Positions 32,466-41,583 of a stretch of DNA of 64,000 bases are shown one piece after another. Origin of the DNA: SP197 sp965242595 (lineage in GTDB: Bacteria > Pseudomonadota > Alphaproteobacteria > SP197); the NCBI GenBank assembly GCA_965242595.1, contig OZ251464.1, positions 2,418,001-2,482,000 on the forward strand, given 5' to 3'. A model generated the notes under the pieces. It was not told where the DNA came from, did no database searches, and saw nothing but the letters and a program-made list of their open reading frames with translations. Position 1 is the stretch's first letter. Each line of letters starts with the position of its first letter. A program made the translations under genes and the position numbers.

Positions 32466-34928
32466 ATGGCCGATATGCCCATGACGGCGCGGGTGGCGAT
32501 CATAGGCGGCGGTGCCGTCGGCGCCTCCTGCCTCTACCACTTGGCGAAGGCGGGCTGGCACGACTGTCTGCTGCTGGAGAAGAACGAGCTCACCTCCGGC
32601 TCTACCTGGCATGCGGCCGGCAATGTGCCGACCTTTTCGGCCAGCTGGTCGGTGATGAACATGCAGCGCTATTCGGCCGAGCTCTATCGCGGCCTGGCCC
32701 AGGCGGTGGACTATCCGATGAACTACCATGTCACCGGCTCCATTCGCCTCGCCCATTCCGAAAACCGCATGCTGGAGTTCGAGCGGGTGGTGGGCATGGG
32801 GCAATATCAGGGCATGACCGTGAAGACCTGCACCGCCGACGAGCTGCGCGAACTCTATCCCTTCCTGGAAGTCCACGATCTGGAAGGGGGGTTGTGGGAT
32901 CCCCATGACGGCGACATCGACCCGGCCCAGCTGACCCAGGCGCTGGCCAAAGGCGCGCGCGATCTGGGCGCCAGAGTGGTGCGTTTCTGCCCGGTGACGG
33001 CGGTGGCGCGCCAGGGCGGAGAATGGGTGCTGACCACGCCTGCGGGCCGTGTTCGCTGCCAGTATGTCGTCAATGCGGCCGGCTACCGCGCCGGCGAGCT
33101 GGGGGCCATGTTCGGGCGCGAGATACCGATGGTGTCCATGTCGCACCAATACATGCTGACCGAACCGATCGCCGCCCTGGAACGATGGGGCCGCGAGCAC
33201 GGGCGCAAGCTGCCGCTGCTGCGCGATGTCGACAGCAGCTATTATCTGCGCCAGGAGAAGACTGGCCTCAATCTCGGCCCCTATGAGCGCAACTGCCGCG
33301 CCCACTGGATCGACGCCGACGACCCCATGCCGGAGGATTTCTCCTTTCAGCTGTTCCCCGACGATCTGGAACGGCTGGAATGGTATATCGAAGACGCCAT
33401 GGCGCGGGTGCCGCTGCTGGCCACGGCCGGAATCGAACGGGTCATCAACGGCCCCATCCCTTACACGCCGGACGGCAACCCGCTGATCGGGCCGATGCCC
33501 GGCGTGCCGGACGCCTTCGAAGCCTGCGTTTTCACCTTCGGCATCGCCCAGGCCGGCGGGGCGGGCAAGGTGCTGGCGGAATGGGTGATGGAAGGGGCCA
33601 CCGAATGGGACATGTGGTCCTGCGACCCGCGCCGCTTCACCGACTATGCCGACCGCGACCACGCCATCGCCAAGGCGATCGAGGTCTATGGCCACGAATA
33701 TGCCATGCACTTCCCCCATCACGCCTGGCCCGCCGGGCGCGACAAGCGCGTCTCGCCGGTGCATGAGGAGGTGAAGGCGCTGGGCGGCCAGATGGGCGTC
33801 TATGGCGGCTGGGAGCGGGCCAACTGGTTCGCCCGCGCAGGCGACGATACCTCCGAACGGGCGAGCCAGACCTGGCGGCGCGACGGCCCCTGGTTCCCGC
33901 GCGTGGCCGAAGAATGCCTGGCCGTGCGCGATGCCGTAGGCGTGCTCGATCTGGCGGGCTTTTCCTGGTTCCATCTCGCGGGCAAGGGTGCGGCCGCCTG
34001 GCTCGGCGCAACGATCGCCGGGCGGCTGCCGGCGGTGGGGCGCATCGGGCTGGGCTATTTCGCCGACGACGCCGGGCGCATCGTCACCGAGCTTTCGATC
34101 CTGCGCCTGGACGCAGACGAGATGTATCTGATCGGCCCCGCCGCCGCTCGCTGGCACGACCGCGACTGGCTGCGGCGCCACCTGCCGGACGGCATCGCGC
34201 TTTCCGACCTGACGGGCGAGCGCGGCTGCCAGATCGTCACCGGCCCGGCCTCGCGGGCGCTGCTGGCCGCGATCTCGTCGGCCGATCTCTCCCTGCCCTG
34301 GCTCAGCTGGCAGGAGGCGGAGGTCGCCGGGGTGCCGGTGCTGCTGCTGCGCGTCTCCTATGCCGGCGCGCTGGGCTGGGAGGTCCACAGCCCGGCGGCG
34401 CAAACGGCGCAGGTCTATGCCGCACTGATGGAGGCAGGCCGGCGCCACGGCGTGCGGCCCTTCGGCATGTTCGCCCTGGACAGCCTGCGTCTGGAAAAGG
34501 GCTATCGCGCCTGGAAAGGCGACCTTTCCACCGATTACACCCTGCTCGAAGGCGGGCTGGAACGCTTCGTCGCCTGGGACAAGGCCGATTTCAAGGGCAA
34601 GGCGGCCCTGGAGAACCAGCGCCAGCAGGGTGTGAAGAAGCGCTTCGCCACCCTGACCGTGGAGGCCGGAGATTACGACGCGCCCTACATGTCCACCCTG
34701 TGGCAGGGCAGCGACATGGTGGGCGAAGTGACCTCCGGCGGCTGGGGCCACCGCATCGGTCGCTCCATCGCCCTGGCCATGCTGCGGGCCGACCTGGCGG
34801 TGGCGGGGACGAGGCTGGAGGTGGAAATCTACGGCCGCCGCCATACCGCCGAAGTGCAGCCGGACCGGCCGCTGTTCGACCCCGAAAACCGCAGCCTGCG
34901 CGACGACGGGGCGGGAGCGGGCCGATGA
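32466..34928 (+). CDS. Dimethylglycine/sarcosine dehydrogenase-like FAD-GcvT protein (first copy)
   Basis: An 820-residue protein with the full plan of the DMGDH family: an N-terminal DAO-type FAD domain (G-G-G-A-V-G-A-S near residue 15, with S-T-W-H-A-A-G around 47-53 holding the His that binds FAD covalently in relatives), a central linker domain, and a C-terminal GcvT folate-binding part (about 430-810) with G-A-L-G-W-E and the conserved L-R-L-E-K-G-Y-R-A-W-K. Such enzymes oxidatively demethylate N-methylated glycines and pass formaldehyde to tetrahydrofolate. The next gene overlaps by 4 bases (ATGA). Confidence 0.92.
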   Translation: MADMPMTARVAIIGGGAVGASCLYHLAKAGWHDCLLLEKNELTSGSTWHAAGNVPTFSASWSVMNMQRYSAELYRGLAQAVDYPMNYHVTGSIRLAHSENRMLEFERVVGMGQYQGMTVKTCTADELRELYPFLEVHDLEGGLWDPHDGDIDPAQLTQALAKGARDLGARVVRFCPVTAVARQGGEWVLTTPAGRVRCQYVVNAAGYRAGELGAMFGREIPMVSMSHQYMLTEPIAALERWGREHGRKLPLLRDVDSSYYLRQEKTGLNLGPYERNCRAHWIDADDPMPEDFSFQLFPDDLERLEWYIEDAMARVPLLATAGIERVINGPIPYTPDGNPLIGPMPGVPDAFEACVFTFGIAQAGGAGKVLAEWVMEGATEWDMWSCDPRRFTDYADRDHAIAKAIEVYGHEYAMHFPHHAWPAGRDKRVSPVHEEVKALGGQMGVYGGWERANWFARAGDDTSERASQTWRRDGPWFPRVAEECLAVRDAVGVLDLAGFSWFHLAGKGAAAWLGATIAGRLPAVGRIGLGYFADDAGRIVTELSILRLDADEMYLIGPAAARWHDRDWLRRHLPDGIALSDLTGERGCQIVTGPASRALLAAISSADLSLPWLSWQEAEVAGVPVLLLRVSYAGALGWEVHSPAAQTAQVYAALMEAGRRHGVRPFGMFALDSLRLEKGYRAWKGDLSTDYTLLEGGLERFVAWDKADFKGKAALENQRQQGVKKRFATLTVEAGDYDAPYMSTLWQGSDMVGEVTSGGWGHRIGRSIALAMLRADLAVAGTRLEVEIYGRRHTAEVQPDRPLFDPENRSLRDDGAGAGR

Positions 34929-37390
34929 GCGCCCACCCCCCCGAACGGGCGCGGGCGGTGATCGTGGGCGGCGGCGTCTCGGGCTGTTCCGTCGCCTATC
35001 ACCTCGCCCGGGCGGGTTGGAGCGAGGTGGTGCTGCTGGAGCGTCGCCAGCTGACCTGCGGCACCACCTGGCATGCGGCCGGCCTGGTGGGGCAGCTGCG
35101 CACCAGCCGCAACATGACCCGGCTGGCCCGCTATTCGGCCGAACTCTACACGCGGCTGGAGGAGGAGACCGGCATCGCCACCGGCATGAAGCGGGTGGGT
35201 TCGATCACCGTGGCCCTGACCCGCGAGCGGCGCGAAGAGCTCTATCGCACCGCCTCGCTGGCCCGCGCCTTCGGCGTCGAGGTGAACGAGGCGACGGCAG
35301 CCGAGGTGAAGGCGATGTATCCCCATCTCGAGGTCGGCGACATCACCGGCGCCGTCCATCTGCCGGGCGACGGCCAGTGCGATCCCGCCAACATCGCCCT
35401 GGCCCTGGCCAAAGGCGCGCGGGCGGCGGGCGCCACCCTGATCGAAGGCATCGAGGCGACGGCGGTCCGGGTGGAAAGCCGCGGCGGGCGGCGCCGGGTC
35501 GCCGGCATCGCCTGGAAGGGCGGCGGCGAGGAAGGCAGCATGGCCTGCGACGCGGTGGTCAACTGCGCCGGCATGTGGGCGCGGGAGTTCGGCGGCAGGG
35601 CCGGCGTCGACATTCCGCTGCACGCCTGCGAGCATTTCTACATCGTCACCGAGCCCATCGCCGGGCTGGAATCGCTGCCGGTGCTGCGCGTGCCCGACGA
35701 ATGGGCCTATTACAAGGAAGACGCCGGCAAGATGATGCTGGGCGCCTTCGAGCCGCAGGCCAAGCCCTGGGGCATGGACGGCATCCCGGAGGATTTCTGT
35801 TTCGACCAGCTGCCAGAGGATATCGACCACTTCGCCCCGGTGCTGGAAAAGGCCACGCTGCGCATGCCCATGCTGGCCCGGGCCGGCATCCGCACCTTCT
35901 TCAACGGCCCCGAAAGCTTCACGCCCGACGACGCCTATTATCTGGGCGAGGCGCCGGACCTCGACGGCTATTTCATGGCCTGCGGCTACAACTCCATCGG
36001 CATCGTGTCCTCGGGCGGGGCCGGCATGGCGCTGGCGCGCTGGATCGTCGACGGCGAACCCCCGTTCGACCTGTGGGAGGTGGACATCCGCCGCGTGCAG
36101 CCCTTCCAGACCAACCGCTGCTATCTGCGGACGCGGGTCGCCGAATCCCTGGGCCTGCTCTATGCCGACCATTTCCCCTACCGCCAGCCGGAAACGGCGC
36201 GCGGCGTCCGCCGTTCGCCCATCCACGAGCAGCTGAAGGCCGCAGGCGCCTGCTTCGGCGTGGTGGCGGGGTGGGAACGGGCCAATTGGTTCGCCCGCGA
36301 CGGCGAAGAGCCGCGCTATCGCTATTCCTGGCAGCGGCAGAACTGGTTCGCCTCGTCCCGCGACGAACATCTGGCGGCCAGGCAGGGCGCCGCCCTGTTC
36401 GATCTCACCTCCTTCGGCAAGATCCGCGTCGAAGGCCCCGACGCCGCCGCCTGCCTGGACCGCATCTGCGCCAACCGCATCGATGTAACGCCGGGCCGGC
36501 TGGTCTATACCCAGTTCCTGAACCGCAGGGGCGGCATCGAATGCGACTGCACCGTCGCCCGCCTGGCGGAAACGGTCTTTCTGGTGGTCACGCCGGGCGC
36601 GACGCTGCGGCGCGATCTGGCCTGGCTGCGCCGCCACACGCCCGAAGACGCGCGCGTGGTCTTCACCGATGTCAGCGCCGGCGAGGCGGTTCTCGCCGTG
36701 ATGGGGCCGAAGGCGCGCGACGTGCTGGCCGCCTGCTCGCCCGCCGATCTCTCCAACCCAGCGCACCCCTTCGGCCATGTGCGCGAGATCGAGATCGGCT
36801 ATGGATTGGCCCGCGCCCACCGCGTCAGCTATGTCGGCGAGCTGGGCTGGGAGCTCTATGTCGGCAGCGACATGGCGGCCCATGTCTTCGAAACCCTGTG
36901 CGAGGCGGGCCGGCCCCACGGGCTCAGGCTGGCCGGCCTGCACGCGCTGGACAGCTGCCGCATCGAAAAGGCCTTTCGCCATTTCGGCCACGACATCACC
37001 GACGAGGACCATGTGCTGGAGGCCGGGCTGGGCTTTGCCGTGGCCCTGGACAAGGGCGATTTCATCGGCCGCAGCGCGGTGCTGCGCAAGCGGGACGCGG
37101 GACTTGACCGCCGCCTGCTGCAATTCCGCCTCGACGATCCGGAACCGCTGCTCTACCACAACGAGCCGATCCTGCGCGACGGGCGCATCGCGGGCCATCT
37201 CACCTCCGGCAATTACGGCCACTTTCTGGGGGCCGCCATCGGCCTGGGCTATGTTGCGGTGGAAGCGGGCGAGGGCGCGGACGAACTTGCCGCCTGCGCC
37301 TGGGAGATCGAGGTGGCCGGGCGGCGCGTCGCCGCCACCGCCTCGCTGCAAGCGATGCACGATCCCCGCGCAAAGCGCACGCGCATGTAG
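34925..37390 (+). CDS. Dimethylglycine/sarcosine dehydrogenase-like FAD-GcvT protein (second copy)
   Basis: An 821-residue paralogue of the preceding gene, same domain order: FAD motif G-G-G-V-S-G-C-S near residue 15, T-T-W-H-A-A-G around residue 50, and GcvT region with G-E-L-G-W-E-L-Y and D-S-C-R-I-E-K-A-F-R-H-F. The two copies differ widely in the substrate-facing region, which suggests consecutive substrates, for example dimethyl- then monomethyl-amino acid. Translationally coupled to the first copy through ATGA. The product chemistry is family knowledge; the exact substrate is not shown. Confidence 0.92.
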   Translation: MSAHPPERARAVIVGGGVSGCSVAYHLARAGWSEVVLLERRQLTCGTTWHAAGLVGQLRTSRNMTRLARYSAELYTRLEEETGIATGMKRVGSITVALTRERREELYRTASLARAFGVEVNEATAAEVKAMYPHLEVGDITGAVHLPGDGQCDPANIALALAKGARAAGATLIEGIEATAVRVESRGGRRRVAGIAWKGGGEEGSMACDAVVNCAGMWAREFGGRAGVDIPLHACEHFYIVTEPIAGLESLPVLRVPDEWAYYKEDAGKMMLGAFEPQAKPWGMDGIPEDFCFDQLPEDIDHFAPVLEKATLRMPMLARAGIRTFFNGPESFTPDDAYYLGEAPDLDGYFMACGYNSIGIVSSGGAGMALARWIVDGEPPFDLWEVDIRRVQPFQTNRCYLRTRVAESLGLLYADHFPYRQPETARGVRRSPIHEQLKAAGACFGVVAGWERANWFARDGEEPRYRYSWQRQNWFASSRDEHLAARQGAALFDLTSFGKIRVEGPDAAACLDRICANRIDVTPGRLVYTQFLNRRGGIECDCTVARLAETVFLVVTPGATLRRDLAWLRRHTPEDARVVFTDVSAGEAVLAVMGPKARDVLAACSPADLSNPAHPFGHVREIEIGYGLARAHRVSYVGELGWELYVGSDMAAHVFETLCEAGRPHGLRLAGLHALDSCRIEKAFRHFGHDITDEDHVLEAGLGFAVALDKGDFIGRSAVLRKRDAGLDRRLLQFRLDDPEPLLYHNEPILRDGRIAGHLTSGNYGHFLGAAIGLGYVAVEAGEGADELAACAWEIEVAGRRVAATASLQAMHDPRAKRTRM

Positions 37391-37410
37391 GCAGCAAGAA
37401 GGAGGACATC

Positions 37411-38991
37411 ATGGCGGACAGCGGCCTTCCCGGCAATATGCCGCCGCGCGGACGCAGGGCGGGGGGACGGGCGGCCAGGCGCGCGGCCCGGGCGGCGCCG
37501 CTGCCGGAGAACATCCGCCCGATCCGCCCCGGCATGGAGGGCGGCAGCTACCGCCCGCTCTCCGACAGCGATATCGAGCGCATCCACCGGACCGCCCTGC
37601 GGGCGCTGGCAGAGATCGGCCTCGCCGATGCCCCCGCCAGCGGTGCCGCCATCCTCACCGAGGCCGGCGCGGTGGCGGGCGAGGACGGCCGCATCCGTTT
37701 CCCGCCGGCGCTGGTGGAAGACATGCTGGCCCGCGCCGGGCGCGACATCACGCTCTGCGGCCAGGATCCACGCCACGATCTCAGCCCCGGCGGGCGCCGC
37801 GTCCATTACGGCACCGCCGGGGCGGCGGTCTTCCTCTACGACCCCGGAACGCGGGAAAACCGCGAGCCGCGGGTGTGCGACCTCTACGATTCCGCCCGCA
37901 TCGTCGATCGGCTGGACAACATCCACTTCTTCCAGCGCACCCTGGTGCCGCGCGACACGCCCGACCCGGAGGAGATGGACCTCAACACCCTCTATGCCTG
38001 CATCGCCGGCACCACCAAGCATGTCGGCACCTCCTTCACGGCCGCCGCCCACGCCGCCAAAGGGCTGGAGATGCTGCATCTGGTGGCGGGTTCGGAGGCG
38101 GCCTGGCGGCAGCGGCCCTTCGTCTCCAACTCCAACTGCTTCGTCGTGCCGCCGCTGAAATTCGCCACCGAAAGCTGCCTGGCGATGGAAACGCTGATCC
38201 GGGGCGGCATGCCCATCCTGCTGCTCTCGGCCGGCCAGGCGGGGGCGACGGCGCCGGCGCCGCTGGCGGGGGCGGTGGTGCAGGCGGTGGCCGAATGTCT
38301 GGCGGGGCTGGTCTATGTCAACGCCATCAGGCCCGGCCACCCGGCCATCTTCGGCACCTGGCCCTTCGTCTCCGATCTGCGCACCGGCGCCATGTCGGGC
38401 GGCTCGCCCGAACAGGGCCTGCTCACCGCCGCCTGCGGCCAGATGGCGCGCTATTACGACCTGCCCGGCGGTTCGGCCTGCGCCATGTCCGATTCCAAGG
38501 AGATGGACATGCAGGCCGGCTACGAGCGCGGCATGGCCAATGTCATGGCCGGGCTGGCGGGCCTCAATCTGGTCTATGAAAGCGTCGGCATGCACGCCTC
38601 GCTGCTCTCCCACTGCCTGGAAGCGCTGATCGTCGACAACGACGTCATCGGCGCCTGCATGCGCTGCGTGCGCGGCATCGAGGTCAACGACGACACCATG
38701 GCGCTGGAGACCATGAAGCAGGTCTGCCTGGGCGGGCCGGGCCACTATCTGGGCGCCGACCAGACCCTGGCGCTGATGCAGAGCGAATATGTCTATCCGG
38801 CCCTGGGCGATCGTTCCAGCCCGAAGGAATGGCTGGAAAACGGCCGCCCCGATCTGATCGCCAGGGCCACGGCCCGCAAGCGCGAAGCGCTGGCCAGCCA
38901 TTTCCCGCGCCACATCTCGGCGGTGACCGACGCCGCCATCAGGGCGGCCTTCCCCATCGCGCTGCCCCCGGAAGCCATGCGGGAGGCCTGA
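37411..38991 (+). CDS. MttB-family (non-pyrrolysine) methylamine methyltransferase
   Basis: A 526-residue member of the trimethylamine methyltransferase superfamily. The frame has no internal amber codon, so this is the widespread form without pyrrolysine, some members of which demethylate glycine betaine or other quaternary amines using a corrinoid partner. The N-terminal 35 residues are rich in Arg and disordered in appearance. An AAGGAGGAC site precedes the ATG at 37411. No corrinoid protein or reactivase is in the window. It follows the FAD-GcvT pair by 20 bases and is likely in the same operon. Confidence 0.9.
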   Translation: MADSGLPGNMPPRGRRAGGRAARRAARAAPLPENIRPIRPGMEGGSYRPLSDSDIERIHRTALRALAEIGLADAPASGAAILTEAGAVAGEDGRIRFPPALVEDMLARAGRDITLCGQDPRHDLSPGGRRVHYGTAGAAVFLYDPGTRENREPRVCDLYDSARIVDRLDNIHFFQRTLVPRDTPDPEEMDLNTLYACIAGTTKHVGTSFTAAAHAAKGLEMLHLVAGSEAAWRQRPFVSNSNCFVVPPLKFATESCLAMETLIRGGMPILLLSAGQAGATAPAPLAGAVVQAVAECLAGLVYVNAIRPGHPAIFGTWPFVSDLRTGAMSGGSPEQGLLTAACGQMARYYDLPGGSACAMSDSKEMDMQAGYERGMANVMAGLAGLNLVYESVGMHASLLSHCLEALIVDNDVIGACMRCVRGIEVNDDTMALETMKQVCLGGPGHYLGADQTLALMQSEYVYPALGDRSSPKEWLENGRPDLIARATARKREALASHFPRHISAVTDAAIRAAFPIALPPEAMREA

Positions 38992-39069
38992 CCGCGCCGC
39001 CTGTGGGCGCGCCGGCGTCCTGCCGGCATCGGGCCAGAGCCCGGCCCGCCGCCTCCACGCCCCACGCCA

Positions 39070-39091
39070 GGGCGGCGGCTGGACGCCGCCC
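39070..39091 (+). terminator. Possible terminator hairpin between the mttB homologue and ahcY
   Basis: An 8-bp GC-only stem (39070-39077 with 39084-39091) around a 6-base loop lies 79 bases after the MttB stop. A short T stretch (39098-39100) follows a few bases later. It may end the demethylation operon ahead of ahcY. The high GC of the region makes chance hairpins common, so this is tentative. Confidence 0.35.
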
Positions 39092-39154
39092 GCCGCCTTT
39101 GCTAAGCGGAGCGCGGTGGCCGGCTGGCCCGGCGCCCTTCCCCAGCCAGCAGCG

Positions 39155-40507
39155 ATGGATGCCGACATGACCGCCGACACGACCCTCGACACGATCCCCG
39201 ACACGATTCGATGCGCCGACCACCGGATCGCCGATATCGGCCTCGCCGACTGGGGCCGCAAGGAGATCGAGATCGCCCAGGTCGAGATGCCCGGCCTGAT
39301 GGCCCTGCGCGAAGAGCACGAGGGCACGCAGCCGCTGGCCGGGGCGCGCATCGCCGGCTGCCTGCACATGACCATCCAGACCGCGGTGCTGATCGAAACC
39401 CTGGTGCGGCTGGGGGCCGAAATCCGCTGGTCGTCCTGCAATGTCTTCTCCACCCAGGATCACGCCGCCGCCGCCATCGCCGCCGCCGGTCATCCGGTCT
39501 TCGCCTGGAAGGGCGAGACGGAGGAGGAATACTGGCGCTGCATCGATCGCACCGTGCGGGGCCCCGGCGGCTGGCGGCCCAATCTGCTGCTGGACGATGG
39601 CGGCGACCTCACCCGCGTCATGCACGAACGCCACGCCGATCTGCTGGCGGGCGTCCATGGCGTCAGCGAAGAGACCACCACCGGCGTCGCCCGGCTGGAG
39701 CGTATGGCCAGGGAGGGCACGCTCAAGGTGCCGGCCTTCAACGTCAACGATTCGGTCACCAAGTCGAAATTCGACAACATCTACGGTTGCCGCGAAAGCC
39801 TCACCGACGGCATCCGCCGCGCCACCGATACCATGATGGCGGGCAAGCTGGCCGTGGTGGCGGGCTATGGCGGCGTCGGCAAGGGTTCGGCCCAGTCCCT
39901 GCGCGGGGCCGGCGCCCGGGTGGCCGTGACCGAGATCGACCCCATCTGCGCTCTGCAGGCGGCGATGGACGGCTATGAGGTCGTCACCATGGACGAGGCC
40001 GCCCCCCGGGCCGACATCTTCGTCACCGCCACCGGCAACACGGATGTCATCACGCTGGACCACATGCGGGCGATGAAGGATAGGGCCATCGTCTGCAACA
40101 TCGGCCATTTCGACAACGAGATCCAGGTCGAGGCGCTGCGCAACCTGCCCTGGCACAATGTCAAGCCGCAGGTGGACGAAATCGCCTTTCCCGACGGCAA
40201 GAGGATCGTCCTGCTGGCCGAGGGCCGGCTGGTGAATCTGGGCTGCGCCACCGGCCATCCCAGCTTCGTCATGAGCGCCAGCTTCACCAACCAGGTGCTG
40301 GCCCAGATGGAGCTGTGGCGCCATCGCCAGCGTGGCACCTATGGCATCGACCGGGTGCATGTGCTGCCCAAACATCTCGACGAGCATGTGGCCAGGCTGC
40401 ATCTGGCCAAGGTGGGCGCCCGCCTCACCCGCCTTAGCGAACGCCAGGCGGATTATCTCGGCATCGCCCGGGAGGGGCCGTTCAAGCCGGAGGGCTACCG
40501 CTATTGA
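39155..40507 (+). CDS. ahcY: Adenosylhomocysteinase
   Basis: A 450-residue NAD-dependent enzyme hydrolysing S-adenosylhomocysteine to adenosine and homocysteine, relieving product inhibition of SAM-dependent methyltransferases. Diagnostic segments are H-M-T-I-Q-T-A near residue 69, C-N-V-F-S-T-Q-D-H, the NAD-binding G-Y-G-G-V-G-K-G-S-A near 235, C-N-I-G-H-F-D and the C-terminal K-P-x-x-Y-R-Y ending. The start is the ATG at 39155 or 39167; the first is used. It converges with the flavoprotein gene, the two overlapping by 7 bases. Its position after the demethylation cluster fits methyl-cycle support. Confidence 0.96.
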   Translation: MDADMTADTTLDTIPDTIRCADHRIADIGLADWGRKEIEIAQVEMPGLMALREEHEGTQPLAGARIAGCLHMTIQTAVLIETLVRLGAEIRWSSCNVFSTQDHAAAAIAAAGHPVFAWKGETEEEYWRCIDRTVRGPGGWRPNLLLDDGGDLTRVMHERHADLLAGVHGVSEETTTGVARLERMAREGTLKVPAFNVNDSVTKSKFDNIYGCRESLTDGIRRATDTMMAGKLAVVAGYGGVGKGSAQSLRGAGARVAVTEIDPICALQAAMDGYEVVTMDEAAPRADIFVTATGNTDVITLDHMRAMKDRAIVCNIGHFDNEIQVEALRNLPWHNVKPQVDEIAFPDGKRIVLLAEGRLVNLGCATGHPSFVMSASFTNQVLAQMELWRHRQRGTYGIDRVHVLPKHLDEHVARLHLAKVGARLTRLSERQADYLGIAREGPFKPEGYRY

Positions 40508-41541
40508 GCCGGCGCTCCCGGCACGCCCCGCGTGGTCGAATATTCGAAATGGAGCGGCTTGTCGGGATGAACCAGGCGGTAGATGTCGTGCGCCGCCAGC
40601 GCCGTCTCGGAAAAGCCGCACAGGATCAGCTTCAGCTTGCCCGGATAGGTGGCGATGTCGCCCACCGCATAGATGCCCGCCGCGCTGGTGCGGCAGGTGG
40701 CGGGATCGACGGCGATCAGCTTTTTCTCCAGCTGCAACCCCCAGTCGGCGATGGGGCCCAGCTCCATCCTGAGGCCGTAGAGCGGCAGCAGCAGGTCGGC
40801 CTCCAGCCGGCGCTGCCTGCCGTCCAGATCGGCCACCACCACGGCGGTCAGCGCGCCGCCATCGCCTTCCAGGCCGTGCAGCTGCCAGGGCGCCACCAGC
40901 TCCACCTCGCCGGCGGCCACCAGGGCCTCGATTCGCTTCACGCTGGCCGGCGCGCCCCGGAAACGGCGGCGGCGATGCACCAGGGCGATGCTGGCGGCGA
41001 TGCCGTGAAGCGCCAGCACCCAGTCCAGCGCCGCGTCGCCGCCGCCCGCCACCACCACCCGCTTGCCGCGGCAATCCTCCTTGCGGGCGACCAGATAGGC
41101 CACCGTGCCCGCCCGCTCATAGGCCGCGATGCCGGCCAGAGGCGGGCGGTTGGGGCCGAAGGCGCCGCCGCCGGCCGCCACCACCACCGCCTTGCAGGCG
41201 ATCTCCAGCCCCCGCGAGGTCACGACGGTGAAGGCGCCCGCCTCCCCCCGCAGCGCCACCGCCTGCTGGCCCAGATGGAAAACCGGCGCGAACGGGGCGG
41301 CCTGCCGTTCCAGCTGGCGCACCAGCCCCTGGGCCTCGATCCGGGGCCAGCCGGGGATGTCGTAGATCGGCTTGTCCGGGTAAAGCGCCTGGCACTGGCC
41401 GCCGACGGCATCCAGGGCATCGACCAGATGGCAACGCATATCCAGCATCCCGGCCTCGAACACCTGGAACAGGCCAACCGGACCGGCGCCCACCACGACG
41501 ATATCGGTTTCGTGCCTTCGCGTTTCGTGCCCTTGGGCCAT
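40501..41541 (-). CDS. Ferredoxin/flavodoxin-NADP reductase type 2 (TrxR-like flavoprotein)
   Basis: A 346-residue two-domain flavoprotein. FAD-binding G-A-G-P-V-G-L-F near residue 19, then G-G-Q-C-Q-A-L-Y-P-D-K-P-I-Y-D-I-P-G (about 48-65), the hallmark of FNR2 enzymes. The NADPH-binding G-G-G-D-A-A-L-D-W replaces the C-x-x-C region of true thioredoxin reductases, which is absent. The Y-A-V-G-D-I motif near 295 is the second FAD contact. It should move electrons between NADPH and a ferredoxin or flavodoxin. It stands alone between convergent ahcY and divergent amgK. Confidence 0.9.
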   Translation of the reverse strand: MAQGHETRRHETDIVVVGAGPVGLFQVFEAGMLDMRCHLVDALDAVGGQCQALYPDKPIYDIPGWPRIEAQGLVRQLERQAAPFAPVFHLGQQAVALRGEAGAFTVVTSRGLEIACKAVVVAAGGGAFGPNRPPLAGIAAYERAGTVAYLVARKEDCRGKRVVVAGGGDAALDWVLALHGIAASIALVHRRRRFRGAPASVKRIEALVAAGEVELVAPWQLHGLEGDGGALTAVVVADLDGRQRRLEADLLLPLYGLRMELGPIADWGLQLEKKLIAVDPATCRTSAAGIYAVGDIATYPGKLKLILCGFSETALAAHDIYRLVHPDKPLHFEYSTTRGVPGAPAQ

Positions 41542-41583
41542 CGCCGCCTCCCCGGCACCTGCCACGCCAGCGGGACTTAGCCG

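Noticed and set aside
38992..39154. Possible SAH riboswitch upstream of ahcY.
   Set aside because: None of the conserved SAH-riboswitch core segments could be found; only generic GC-rich hairpins are present.
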